DNA of 64,000 nt from Icerya purchasi (GCA_039619475.1 CM077115.1:499617352-499681351); one strand, 5' to 3'. Numbered from the stretch's first letter, positions 35,413-45,735 are shown. Translations and numbers: made by a program. The notes: generated from the sequence alone by a model not told the origin.

Positions 35413-35451
35413 GACTTTTGGCTGCCCAGATTGTTAAAATACCCCAATGTG
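35413..35451 (-). repeat. Transib right terminal repeat with RSS-like layout
   Basis: Read on the minus strand: heptamer CACATTG (35451-35445), a 23-nt spacer, then CCAAAAGTC at the nonamer position (35421-35413). CCAAAA falls at the same distance as in the left end. Confidence 0.75.
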
Positions 35452-35610
35452 CGTTGTCAGAATGAAGAGGGCAACAAGGGGATAAAGCGAAATGAAAAGG
35501 ATGACGTGAAGAAGGAAGAAGAGTATGATTCAGACGTAAATGGATAATAGGGATAATAACGGAGCGGCGAAGCGAAGGAAAATCGTGAAACCAAGGCCGC
35601 GTGTCCTTTC
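35452..35610 (-). pseudogene. LINE RNase-H/zinc-finger region, proximal half (split by Transib)
   Basis: Minus-strand translation reads PWFHDFPSLRRSVIIPIIHL, RLNHTLL and then LSPCCPLHSD before the element border. This matches the R-x-x-x-x-x-x-RLR-x-x-H-x-x-LP...C-x-x-C region of I/R1-type LINEs. It is the upstream half of the fragment at 32199-32401. At about 35610 it abuts another LINE fragment in the opposite orientation. Confidence 0.7.
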
Positions 35611-35611
35611 A

Positions 35612-36170
35612 CGAAACCATTGCACACTTGAACCGACGCAAAAAAATGGACTCGTCCTTAACCAGACATATCAGAAAGGTGACTCGCTCAATTTGGAAAA
35701 ATGAGTGGAATCGAATCTCTCCAATCGAAAACAAATTACGCCGCATCAAAAACGAAATTGCCGACTGGGAAACCAACTATTGATCAAAAAGACAAGACGA
35801 AACAGTTATTTCGAGACTTAGAATAGAGCCACTGCTCATTTAGCCACAAGTACATCCTCGTCAAGGAGCCGGCGCCCATTTCTGCGCAGAGACTTTCTCG
35901 GCGAACTACCTTTTCACATGTAAAAACTGGGAAACACAGCGGACAGCCTGTGACATGATAGGAAAACCTATATTAGAACACTTCTTTACAACGATAGACT
36001 AAAATTGTGAAAATGTATTAACATACCTAAAAAATGTAAATATGTATAATATTATCTAGATAAGTTAACTATTAAGACGTAATATATTCGTCGTAAACGG
36101 CTCCATTATCGAGTAACAATAAATAAATATATTGAAAAAAAAACAAACACCGATAAGGTTATAACTGTGA
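35612..36170 (+). pseudogene. 3' end of a second LINE (RNase-H tail and zinc finger)
   Basis: Plus-strand translation reads FHETIAHLNRRKKMDSSLTR, then SIWKNEWNRISPIENKLRRI, and after a stop ETVISRLRI and YLFTCKNWETQRTACDMIGK. This is the W-x-x-x-W...NKLR-x-IK...R-x-x-x-V-x-x-RLRIGHT...C order of I-type LINEs; the GHT segment is corrupted. A short 3' UTR with AATAAATAAATA and an A-rich stretch follows near 36120-36150. Catalytic RNase-H residues are not included. Confidence 0.75.
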
Positions 36171-36737
36171 GGCTTCGGTCCTGATAGCGCGTACTGGTTT
36201 CCGTAAAGCGTGACATGAGGGGCGCTATTTTATTCATCCTTAGTCCGGAGAGAAGTATACTCACGAGAAATCGGCATTCCTTGATGCGGTCTATTACCCT
36301 CTCGGATGGATCAAAATTAGATAATAATTTTTTATTTATTTACATATAACTTTTTAAGGAAAAAATGTTGCATTCTGATCATGTCCTCATCAAACAATTC
36401 TGATGTACTCGAATATATTTTCATTTGAAGACAATTTATATTATTTATCACGATGTTGTCCGACTAACTTTTTTTAGGCATTTTTCTCCAAAACTGTTTT
36501 GTTTTCTCTTGCCATGGTTTCTCCGCATCGCAATGTCCCGACACTATACGAGATAATATTTGTAATGTTTTAAACGCCAGAATATTGCTCCAACTTTTTC
36601 ACGTTTTCTTTCAGACGCACGGAATGAACATTCTCATCAGTACCTATTATTATATTTACCGAATAGAGATATACATATATTTCATTTTTCCTTTCATTTT
36701 TATCTCAGTAAAAATTTATTACCGCTGGCTTAATTAT
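36171..36737. other. No gene recognised
   Basis: Spacer between two LINE remnants. The first 51 codons of the open frame starting at 36585 do not resemble LINE protein and are taken as chance extension. Confidence 0.45.
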
Positions 36738-37346
36738 CTAGAAGCCATATCCAGCCCTAAAACAAGAAATACAATAAGCACTCAAATTCTTCGTATGATC
36801 ATCGACATACAAAAGTCCGAGGGCCAGGTGACGTTTATGTGGGTCCCTGGTCACGCAGGAATACGAGGGAATGAACAAGCGAACGCAATGGCACAATCAG
36901 CACTACGAGCTCCGCAGAACAGATACTCGCCTCCCCCTTCATCCATGGCACAATTCTTTCTAGCGATAAGCAAACAAGAATGGAAGGGACAATGGACCGC
37001 CTGTCAGACTTTTCTGGCCCAGGTAAAGACAACGATCGAGCCATGGTGGCCTCCAACAAATTGTTCCCGCAGAGAATTCAGTATAATCAGCCGACTGCGG
37101 ACAGGCCACACCGCAATCTCGCACGACCACCTTCTAAATGGGACATCTCCACCAACACAGTGCCCTTTCTGTATGGGAAATTTCATGCCAACCGTTCAAC
37201 ACTTATTAATAGAATGCACAGCATTCCTATCAACTAAGAAACTCTTAACATATAAAACACTTCCCGATATGCTATCAAACACCCAAACAGCAATAGATTC
37301 CGTCATTAATTTTCTTAACATAAACAGGATAGCTAAAACTATATAA
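36738..37346 (+). pseudogene. 5'-truncated LINE: RNase H and CCHC C-terminus, frame intact
   Basis: About 202 uninterrupted codons to a natural stop: LEAISSPKTRNTISTQIL, VTFMWVPGHAGIRGNEQANA (RNase H, with N where the GNExAD catalytic D is usual), ISRLRTGHTAISHDHLL, and the zinc-binding CPFCMGNFMPTVQHLLIEC (C-x2-C-x9-H-x4-C). RT and endonuclease are absent, so this is a dead 5'-truncated insertion although its remaining frame is clean. It is followed by a short 3' UTR and a pure A35 tract (37424-37458), which looks like a preserved poly(A) tail and implies a comparatively recent insertion. Confidence 0.83.
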
Positions 37347-37420
37347 CCGCAAATCCCGTTTCGGTATGTCGTGATAGCCACAGCAGTTAAATACGGCATA
37401 CTGAAGATCAGGGAATATCA

Positions 37421-37423
<3 letters not shown>

Positions 37424-37458
<35 letters not shown>
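37424..37458 (+). repeat. Poly(A) tail of the LINE insertion
   Basis: 35 consecutive A residues, 77 bases after the LINE stop codon. Confidence 0.9.
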
Positions 37459-37464
<6 letters not shown>

Positions 37465-37905
37465 GATTGAATCTTTTTAAACTTTCTTCGATTTTTCTTT
37501 ATCAGTTGTTTCTAATGTCATCGGTAAAAAAAAGAAGTTAATTAAACTCTGGTAATTCCGTATTTTCATTTTATTTCATGCATTTGTCGGCAGGGACTAT
37601 CCTTTCCATTCTAGCATAATTCCGAAACCACTTCTTGGTACTACTTGTACCTCAAAGTTATCTAGAAAAAAATGTTGTAATCAGTAGTTTCAAAGGCTCA
37701 CGACATAAATACTTTATTTTCTATCCTAAACTTGATTTTCTCTGTAAGCTTACCGGATGTATATTTCAAAAGCGTAATATGCTTATCTCGTATGTATTCC
37801 GACCGACCCGTGTCGCATATTGTTTGATCAATTTTTATAATTACTTAAAAGAATAAAATACAAAATATTAGACATTAATTGTATGATTTTCGGCGTGTTT
37901 CATTT
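37459..37905. other. No gene recognised
   Basis: AT-rich spacer between the LINE tail and the second MULE copy. Confidence 0.45.
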
Positions 37906-38599
37906 GAGGGGTTACACTTATTTAAATGCCCAAAAAGAATAGGCATTTTTTGGGATTTTTTTTTTTTTTTCGTAATACAATAAAACAATCAAAATGAAAT
38001 TTTAAGGATCTATTACACATATAATGAGGTGTAGAATAAATATTTTTAAATTTGTTTTTTTCTCAAAATGGCGGCAGTACAGACGTTTGGAGTAGCATGT
38101 CTTTTTTTGGAGGAGGTCTTCGGCATACAGAATAACTTTTTGTCATCTGTACCTAGCACAAACATTTTTTCTTCTTCATAATTTACACTAAATTCGTCAG
38201 AGAAGTACACACGATTATTAAAAAGAAAAATCGTTTTTCGCGGATTGACATAAATTTGAACCTTTTTTTCTTTCTTTTTTTAAAAAAAATTGACGTTTTT
38301 TGAAATCGATTTGCTACGTGAAAAATTTAAAATAGGATCTTGTTGATTTTTCAAAGTTTATTCCACTATCTTAGGACTATAAAGCAACTCTTTCAAGTTA
38401 AAATTTTCGTCCTCGGTTTCTTTCCACGAGGATTTTACGCCCTGCCTAACGTTTTCGCTCGTTTTCGATGATGAGCGGTTCGCGGCTTTCACGCGGAACT
38501 CATCGATTTCAGAGCAATAATTGTATACAGTTCATTACCGATTATTAAATGCAACACTTCCATAATTTGGAGTAATCCTTGAAAACTATCCTTGTATAA

Positions 38600-39463
38600 A
38601 ACTGTATAGCTATGTCGCATTATCTAAGGTACGTTTGTCTTTAGATCAGGGGTGGCCAATCCAAATGATTTTGCGGGCCATTTTGGAAATGTATCATAAC
38701 TCCGCCGGGGTCGCATATAAAATCATATATCTCCATATTAGATTTAGACCCACTATAGAAATATTTTTTTATAGTGCAAAATTGAAACATAATGAGTTAT
38801 TATTATTGCGTTTACTATTATTTTTACATGTAATTCCAACATTACGAGTTCGCAGAACATAATGTTTTACTACTTTGGCCATCTCGCGGGCCGCAAAAAT
38901 GTTCAAGGTGGGCCGCGGGTTGGCCACCCCTACTTTAGATATTGTTTTAGGCGCTGCGGTCCAAACGACTGAGTTGGAAGACTCGTTGCTAATTGTGTGT
39001 GTACGCTGCGAGGCATCGTGAAAGTAATTCTTCGACACTCGAATCATCAGAAATTTTCTTCACAATTTTCAATTGGTAAAACTGGTTTATGCGAGTATTC
39101 CTTAAAGCTGTGTTGTTGGCGCGAGTTCTCTGTCAAGAGCACCAAGAATCTTCTCCAGCTAGGAGACATATTTCATGCTGCGCATTTCGATCCGTAGAAA
39201 TTTTATTCCGCAGGTCCTCAATTAAGTCTGGGTGTCTGCGAATAGTCAGCCCATAGTAAATTGGCAGCTCGTCAATCAACTTCGCAGTCAGCTTCCCTTT
39301 TTAAATTTCGTAACCAAAAACCCATTCTTTTTTGGACGTGCCCCGTACATTCTTTTTTTACAATTGTTACATCATTACATGGCTTGCCATCAGCGATCTC
39401 TCTGTACGTTTTAGAACCTTCGTCGCCTATATAATTTGTGTAACGAGTATTGTAAGCGTTCAA
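38600..39463 (-). pseudogene. Mutator-like transposase remnant, copy 2
   Basis: Minus-strand order: TRYTNYIGDEGSKTY, KKECTGHVQKRMGFWLRN, KLTAKLIDELPIYYGLTI (in another frame), a degraded CLAAYTH stretch, and SSNSVVWTAAPKTISK near 38940-38990. Coding sequence resumes as SKDKRTL on the far side of the nested MITE. It parallels copy 1, but retains the region deleted there (linker to NESFN-x-x-VW). Many stops are present. The open frame spanning 38769-39047 is a chimera of transposase and MITE. Confidence 0.8.
38647..38932. mobile_element. hAT-type MITE nested in the MULE, perfect 8-bp target duplication
   Basis: A 286-bp element starting CAGGGGTGGCCAATCC and ending GGTTGGCCACCCCTA (inverted, one terminal mismatch). 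It is flanked by identical CTTTAGAT at 38639-38646 and 38933-38940. CAGGGGTGGCCAA ends are a widespread hAT MITE signature. The duplicated octamer is part of the MULE's transposase sequence, so this insertion is younger than the MULE copy. Confidence 0.94.
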
Positions 39464-39681
39464 AGAAGTTTCGAAGCATCTAAGATTGATTTATAAATTT
39501 AGTTTTGAGAGTCATTTAAAAAAATTTTTGAACTATAATTGCTATGAGATATCAAATGGTTTTTTACATCATTTAAGCCAATAAAAAAAAAAAAAATGCT
39601 TAATTTTTTTCCCAAATGGAGTGTTTTTTTTTTTTTTTTAATAAAAGAGAGGTGCTTCTTTATTTCGAGAAGTAGCAGTCG

Positions 39682-40259
39682 CAAGGCCGTGTTCACGGGG
39701 GTGGTTACCCCCCCCCCTACCCTATTAGAACTGAAATAGTTATTATAAATACACAAAAATCTGAAAAAAATCAAAAATTTAAAATAAATATTGATGATTT
39801 TTTAGGGCGTTTTTACATTAAAAAAAAAAAAAAAATATATATATATGCTCCATATTTTTAGGCACTTTATTAATAATTTTATGCAAAATTTTTCATTACG
39901 AGTATAATCAATAATACATGTAATTTTTATTAATGTTTATAATTCATTTATGTAAATTATTAATATATAACTCAGAATGATGGAAATTATTAATAGTATA
40001 AATATTAGTGAAAAATGAATTGTTATTAAATATTTAAAGCTTTCACGGTGACTACTCATAATAAATAATTTTCGGAAACAACTGTGTTTTAAAAGATATT
40101 CATTCGCTTAGTAAGCTGGTCGAAACGTTAAGCGAATAAATATCTTTTAAAACACAGTTGTTTCTGAAAATTGATTTATTATGAATTGTTATTTATAAAA
40201 TAAATATGCGAAGAAAATCCCCCCGCCCCAACCCATTTAAAATTCTGGTCACGGCCCTG
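39682..40259. mobile_element. hAT-like non-autonomous element with central hairpin
   Basis: Left end CAAGGCCGTGTTCACGGGGG; right end on the opposite strand CAGGGCCGTGACCAG. They share CARGGCCGTG and are followed by C/G-rich runs. Flanking octamers AGCAGTCG and AGCAGCGG agree at six of eight positions, consistent with an old hAT duplication. The 578-bp interior is AT-rich and non-coding and contains the hairpin at 40058-40182. Confidence 0.68.
40058..40182. repeat. Hairpin with about 53-bp arms
   Basis: Arms 40058-40110 and 40129-40182 are complementary with two mismatches and one single-base gap, around an 18-base loop; the arm core reads AACTGTGTTTTAAAAGATAT. The 13-mer ATGAATTGTTATT occurs directly repeated at 40015-40027 and 40181-40193, so the hairpin may itself be an insertion inside the larger element. 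Confidence 0.88.
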
Positions 40260-42330
40260 AGCAGCGGATAAATATTCTAGAGCATTATTACGTTAAAAAC
40301 ATTTAAACACCAGGCATGGGCTGATAAATTTTTTTTCGCCCCCGAATGGTTCCGGGTATTTCGAGATTTGCCGCAGTTATGTCTACGGCTCTCCCTCACC
40401 TGCTGTTAGACAGGACGTTTGAAATTTAAACAGAGTGCAATTTCGAGATGTTTTTCCATCGACTGGCACTCGTTATTCGAATTATTATTTCGTTTATGAT
40501 GGCGGGCATCGTTCGAATTTTCAATATACCGCAAAACTTGGGAAATGGTCGAGACATCTATTTGTGGCCGGAAAAGATTGCAAATATTACAACAGCAATG
40601 TCGTCCGGTAGAAAGCAACGAGCGAACTGTCTACACGACAATGGAAAGGTTGAAAAAGTGGAAAGATGAGGTGAAAAATATTTCATAAAACGTGACAGGT
40701 TTTATTATTTTTCTTTTTTTTTTGTTTATTTTTTTTCGGATATGCTAAACGTCTCCAACGTCCATTGGCCGTAATCTCGTAATTCTAATGAAGTTTTCCC
40801 CAACTGCTGTTGTTGGTAGTATTATTACGCCTAGCGGAAATTCTAAAGTATGTCCAATATTGCTAAAAAGACCTGGGGGGGGGTGTTAATATACCTTTTT
40901 TTTCTTTTCTTTTTCCCTTGATATGACGTCTTAGTCGGAGAATTAACGAGCACAGTTGAAGAATATTTTCGTATCGTTCGGAGATAATGTATGTTGCTAA
41001 ACGCGTACTAATGCTGTAGTCCTTTTGTCAAAGAGACACCGACAAGGAACAGGAAAATGAGCTTTAATGAAATTTACAATTACGCGTTTTAGAAAACGAA
41101 CCCCGGTAAGAAAAAGGCTTAATGTAGTTTTTGGAAAAAGACGTCACGCGACAAATACAGAATTGCAGCCCGACAAACAGACTGCAGGCCGCCTTGATAA
41201 ATTCATTTGCCGTAACGACAACATATTTTCCGGTTCCCCTGTTAACGGACATTAAGCAGATTATTTATACGGCCATTTTCTTTTCCCCGCCTCTTATCCA
41301 CTTCATCACTCTCTATCTTGTAATATCCAGAACCGGACAGCACACATTGGCCGCGTATTCGTTTTTACCTGTAACGGCGAATCTGTAACGGGCCCGTAAT
41401 GATATTTAGCGGAACTCCCTTCGAATGCTTTCTGTAATGCCCTCATATTTATCTTATTTATTACCGTTAACGGTTCGCTTCGCTTTCGTGGGAGTCATTT
41501 CCGATTCATGATGATAAACATCATTTTTCTTCGGATGCGCGTAGACGAAATTTCAGTTTATTGCGAAGCTATTAGAAAATGTTGTCCTTATTTTTTATTT
41601 CTTATATCCGCTACGATGTGCGCAAATGGTCGCAACCTTCGATTCGGAATTCGAAGTGAGTAGCGAATTCGAAAAAGTTCTTGCGGTCAGAATTTACAAA
41701 GGAGCACTATAAAATCAGTGAACAGCGAATAGGTTGTAGAAACAGGTAATAAAATAGCCTATTCAAGTATTTAACAATTTATACGGTAAATGGCCGCGCC
41801 CGCGTGACTTCCTTTTTTTTTCCCCCTAAGAGGAGGCAAGATTGAAACGTTATTTTGACTTTAAAAAACGCAATTCATTATTTCATTAAAAGCAGGAAAT
41901 TTATTTTTTAATTAATTTACTGTTGATTTTATTATGAAAATGTTAAAAATTTTTCAGTTGTGAATAATTTTAATTGCGCCAAAAATAAACACATTATTTT
42001 TATTTTATAAAGATATTGTAAAAAAAAAAAAAGTTTCTCTTTTAGTGCACATTTTCTTTTTATACACACATTTTCTTTTAATGCAAACATTTTTTTTAGA
42101 TGCACACAAGTTTTCTTTTAAAGCATAGATTTTATCACTGAATGAAACCAGTCTCATTTTTCATACGTTTTCAGCGTTAACTTTTTTTTGTTTTAGCAAC
42201 GATCTTCACTAATGACCCCCTATGCAAATGCTCATGGCGCTTACGAAATTTATTAAAACGGGAGGAAAATAATTTAAATGAAACATTCCAGTACAGTACT
42301 CATTCACACGTGTGTATATATATATATATA
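40260..42330. other. No gene recognised
   Basis: About 2 kb without supported coding sequence. Between 40.4 and 41.8 kb base composition is more even, but no frame has familiar motifs. A short TA tract (about 42313-42330) borders the next element. Confidence 0.45.
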
Positions 42331-42979
42331 TTAATTACAACGTAATTCTCAGGCTGACCTCCATTACAAAAAAATGTCCCAAAAAATGTCGCAATTTTAT
42401 GTAACGTTTGCAATATTTTAATTTTTACCGACTCCCAAAAACGTTGGTAACATGTTGTTTTTTATTATTTTTTTTATGTTAGTTCACGCATAACTCATAT
42501 TTATGTAGACCAATTTTATTGATTCTTTGTTCATTAGAAAGAGTACCATTTAACTTAGGTATCATGTGAGAAATTATGAAAATCGGTGAACATAAACTGA
42601 GTATTCGTCCAAAAACGTGAAAAAATGTGGTCCCTTTGGGTAATCTTTTTTTCTTATTATTTTTTATTAGAATAACTGAGACGATTGACTTAATATACTA
42701 TCAATTTGCCAAATTACCGTGGAAATGCATTTCAATATAAAGAAATTGATTTTTTTTTTTTTTTAAGCGTAAAATATTAAGAATAATGTGATAGAAAAGT
42801 TGAGTTTTGGCAAGAAAAAAATTCAAGTGTAATGCTAAAAATTGTAAAATAAAACGTTTTTTTTTTTAAAAATTAAGATTTTTGTGATTATGTTATTTTT
42901 CTTTCGTGTCGATTCCGGTAAGAATGATGTTGTAATGGACATGTAAGCAGGAAGAGTGCGAGGTCAAAGTGGCCGAGTT

Positions 42980-43012
<33 letters not shown>

Positions 43013-43322
43013 ACAGGGCCATTCTGGCCTCACAAGGGGCTGTGCCCCTTGACCCCTCTTGCTTACATTTCTATCTCTTTCTCTTCTATACTTTGTATAA
43101 AATGATCCAAATTTCAAAATTTACAACGTAATTCTAAATCGGTCCATATGAATATAATAACATAATCACAGAAATTCTATAAAATATAACAAACGTTACA
43201 TAAAATTGGGACATTTTTTGAGGCATTTTTTTAGGACATTTTTTGGGACATTTTTTGGGACATTTTTTCGAGGCATTTTTTCTAATGATGGTGGGGTAGC
43301 CTAAAAATTACGTTGTAATTAA
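42331..43322. mobile_element. Foldback-type element inserted in (TA)n, with 12-bp repeats in its ends
   Basis: Both ends read TTAATTACAACGTAATT inward (42331-42347; 43306-43322 inverted), followed by AGGCT and then repeats of AAAAAATGTCCC: two copies on the left and about six variants on the right. Both sides then resume AATTTTATGTAACGTTTG. It sits directly between TA tracts (to 42330 and from 43321), consistent with TA target use. It is 992 bp long, with no transposase motif. An internal module at 42960-43117 is shared with 21.65 kb. Confidence 0.78.
42960..43117 (-). repeat. Dispersed repeat module ending in (TA)n, copy 2
   Basis: On the minus strand it reads like the module at 21645-21800: TACAAAGTATAGAAGAG, then GGGGTCAAGGGGCACAGCCCC, then a TA tract (42982-43013). 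Incidental translation FYTKYR ... SKRGQGAQPL. Confidence 0.72.
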
Positions 43323-44325
43323 TATATATATATATATATATATATTGATACGGATTCGGTATTTACGACGTTATCTAGTGATGATGTCGAGTTAGAAATT
43401 ATTCTCTGATTAAAATCGTTAATTTTCGATTTCTCGGCATCATCGTATTGTTCGTTGTCGGCGAAGAATACGGCCGGGACATTTACACGGCCAGGTAGGT
43501 AATTTCCGATTTTCGTCGAATTTCGGGTAGTGTTAAGGGGTGGTGTAAGTGTCCTGGCGTGTGCGGTCTGCGACAGAAGGATAGCGTCTGTCGGCCGCGT
43601 GAGCCGTGTGAGAAGATCAGCGCTGTAGAGGCTATTTGTGAATAATTGGTAAGGATTTCGGTAATGTACCGTTAATTAATAATATATGGAGCCGATTTAG
43701 GTAGATAAAAGTCGCGAGTCGTCGTCGTTGAATTACCGTTTAATTGTTGTAGCCGAAAGTCGCGGATAGTGGTTAGTCTTCGTTTACCGTTTTTATACTA
43801 GTCAACGCTAAGCCGTGTGTCGCGGGTTTTGAGTCATTCTAGTCCGCATCACCGTATCGCCTTGGCTAATCGTGTTTGATTTTTTTTTTTTGATTTTGTG
43901 AATAAAAAATAATTAAGCAATCTAGTCAGGATCTGTGTTTGGTTAATGTTATTTTCGTGTGATACGTTTGTACATTTTATCGTATTTTTTTTCTGTATGA
44001 ACACGTGGTGATCCACCGTGAGATCTCCCTTGCGGAGAAGTGCTGCGGCACCAGTGAATCTTGTGTTTCTTTTGATTTATTTCGGTGTTTTAAATGAGCG
44101 TGCTGTCCCAACGGATAAACCAAATAGAAAAAAAAACACACACAATAAATAGTTTGTGGACTTTGAAAAGTCTAAGCTCGACCGAGAGCTGGTCAGTTCG
44201 TGACACGTTGTGCTACTGGCGCCCGCGGGTTATAGCTTTTCGCGAAGAGTAACATCTAGTCGTCTACACGAAGGTTTTTTTTTTATTATAATTTTGAAGC
44301 AGGGACCAGAAAGATTCCAAATCGT

Positions 44326-44329
<4 letters not shown>
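43323..44329. other. GC-richer spacer, no gene recognised
   Basis: Between two TA tracts lies a kilobase with many CG dinucleotides and donor-like GGTAGGT / GGTAAGG sequences, but no open frame with motifs. It might be an untranslated exon, promoter or LTR-like sequence; nothing decides it. Confidence 0.35.
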
Positions 44330-44380
<51 letters not shown>

Positions 44381-44400
44381 TATTGCATATTTATATATGT
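44330..44400. repeat. (TA)n microsatellite
   Basis: About 60 bases of TA dinucleotides with minor interruptions. Confidence 0.95.
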
Positions 44401-45169
44401 ATAAAATTCGTTCCTTCGGACTTCATTATAGAGAGTACCCTCTGAATACGTTCCCCGTACTGATGATAACTCTATATAATTTTTATAGCAGAGTCAAGCC
44501 TTAATCGGATTTCTGTTGACTACGTAATTTTTCGCAAAATAAAGTAAATGTCTTTTTGATAAGAGAAGGCTGCGGTTACAAATTTCGTTTTGGGACATAC
44601 AGAAACGCTGCAAATTAAATATTACTGCTGGCGTAAAAAGAGATATAAATGAGAATCAGAAAAAAATTGGTACTCGTTTTTGGCTTCGTTTCTGATAGAA
44701 GATAGGACACTATCAGCTATTTCGTCACGTCTAGCGAAGTTTTGCTGGTACAGCTGCACTTATAACGATAAATACAATAAAAATGAAATGATGCTGCTGT
44801 TGCAGTAACAGCCTATTAATGAATATACGATTGATCAACAATTTTTTTCAGTTGTATTTGGCCTGTTCCTTTATCCATTGCAGAACAAGATTACAGATAT
44901 ATAAAGTATCTAATTTAGATTAAAATTTCCTGCTTTTTTTTAGATTTATCACTCCCTTTTATTAAAAAAAAAAAAAAAAAAAAAAAATTGTTTGGCTTAA
45001 TCTCTGTCAGGTGTAAAAAAGTAAACTCACTTTTCACGTTTGTCTGCCTTGCTAATATCAGCAACTACTGGACCGATTTTGTTCCGGATTGATTTCTGAA
45101 GGATGTTTTAGTGAAAAATTAATAAGTTTTTGGAATAATTCAGTGTTCACTAACGAAGGGATTTTCGGC
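44401..45169. other. No gene recognised
   Basis: Contains a 23-A tract near 44965. The segment around 45018-45130 (CAGCAACTACTGGACCGATT) resembles sequence often found inside non-autonomous Helitrons, but no element end was found. Confidence 0.4.
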
Positions 45170-45735
45170 ATTGCAGTGAGAGAAAAAAGGGTGTAGAATG
45201 CGCTTGAAAAAATGAAGTATCATCAACACATATGCGATCACACAAGCATATTAGAAAATTATTACATTGTTTAAGCAATGGTAGATGTATCATCAACACA
45301 CATGCAAACACACAAGCATACAAAGCAACTTAGTAGGGGTTAGGAAAATTATAAGTGGCTGGTTAAAGCCTTCCTCCGAATCCAATGTTTTGGCTGAGTA
45401 TTGTTGCAGGGCAATGGGTATTCCTGTATTGATGTCTGCAGAGAAAGCAGGTGATTGATTTGAGGTGTGGTGGATATTGAGATATATAGATTTTGGTTTG
45501 TAACAGTGAATATGTAGCAAACAAAAGGATGTAGATGGAGCAGATTGTAGAATATGTTAGGATGATGGTAAACTTTGTTCGAGAATTAGGGGAAAAGAGT
45601 GTGTAGTCAGTATTATTTTCTTTATTTATTTAAATTTATATTTCCTTAAAAACTGCCCCTGCAACAAACAAAAAATAAGCTATGCAACTCGCAAACAGCA
45701 GTGTTCCAGAACGCAGGTTTTTTATCTACTAGAAG
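45170..45735. repeat. Dispersed repeat shared with 58.2-58.7 kb
   Basis: Shares many blocks in the same order with 58230-58705: GATGTATCATCAACACACAT, GCAAACACACAA, TTAGAAAAATTATAAG-like, GTGATTGATTTGAGGTGTG, AGCAAAAGGATGTAG-like, and finally TGTTCCAGAACG followed by GTTTTT(A)TCTACT. Copy 1 also has a direct repeat of about 70 bp (GTATCATCAACACA at about 45218 and 45288). It lies immediately upstream of a Jockey ORF1 remnant and could be its 5' region. Confidence 0.75.

Larger units (their letters stand above)
32402..35451 (-). mobile_element. Transib (RAG1-like) DNA transposon relic
   Basis: A 3,050-bp element with long inverted ends that agree over about 37 bases. The left starts CACAATGGGGTATTTTCGC; the right (opposite strand) starts CACATTGGGGTATTTTAAC; both continue AATCTGGGC(G/A)GCCAAAA. 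Transib ends are known to begin CACAATG-like, matching the RAG recombination-signal heptamer CACAGTG. The transposase remnant on minus belongs to the RAG1/Transib family. The element splits a LINE whose two halves lie at its borders. The expected 5-bp target duplication is not visible: left flank TTTCG, right flank CGTTG, with only a CG adjoining each end. Confidence 0.82.
37906..39640 (-). mobile_element. Mutator-like element, copy 2 (contains a nested MITE)
   Basis: The left end GAGGGGTTACACTTATTT resembles the end of copy 1 at 27164. On the right, the inverted subterminal motif ATTTAAGCCAATAAAAA near 39575 matches copy 1's 5' side. The transposase remnant lies on the minus strand. A 286-bp hAT MITE sits inside (38647-38932). 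The right boundary is uncertain. Confidence 0.55.

Noticed and set aside
38769..39047. 92-codon minus frame as a gene
   Set aside because: It is a chimera of a hAT MITE and a Mutator-like transposase remnant.
43400..43700. CG-rich stretch with donor-like GGTAGGT and GGTAAGG as an untranslated exon
   Set aside because: No acceptor, downstream coding exon or conserved frame could be linked to it; left as unexplained spacer.
44206..44225. TGGCGCCCGCGGG resembling a tRNA-Lys primer-binding site of an LTR retrotransposon
   Set aside because: Only about nine bases match, no paired LTRs or gag/pol sequence were found, so an LTR element is not supported.
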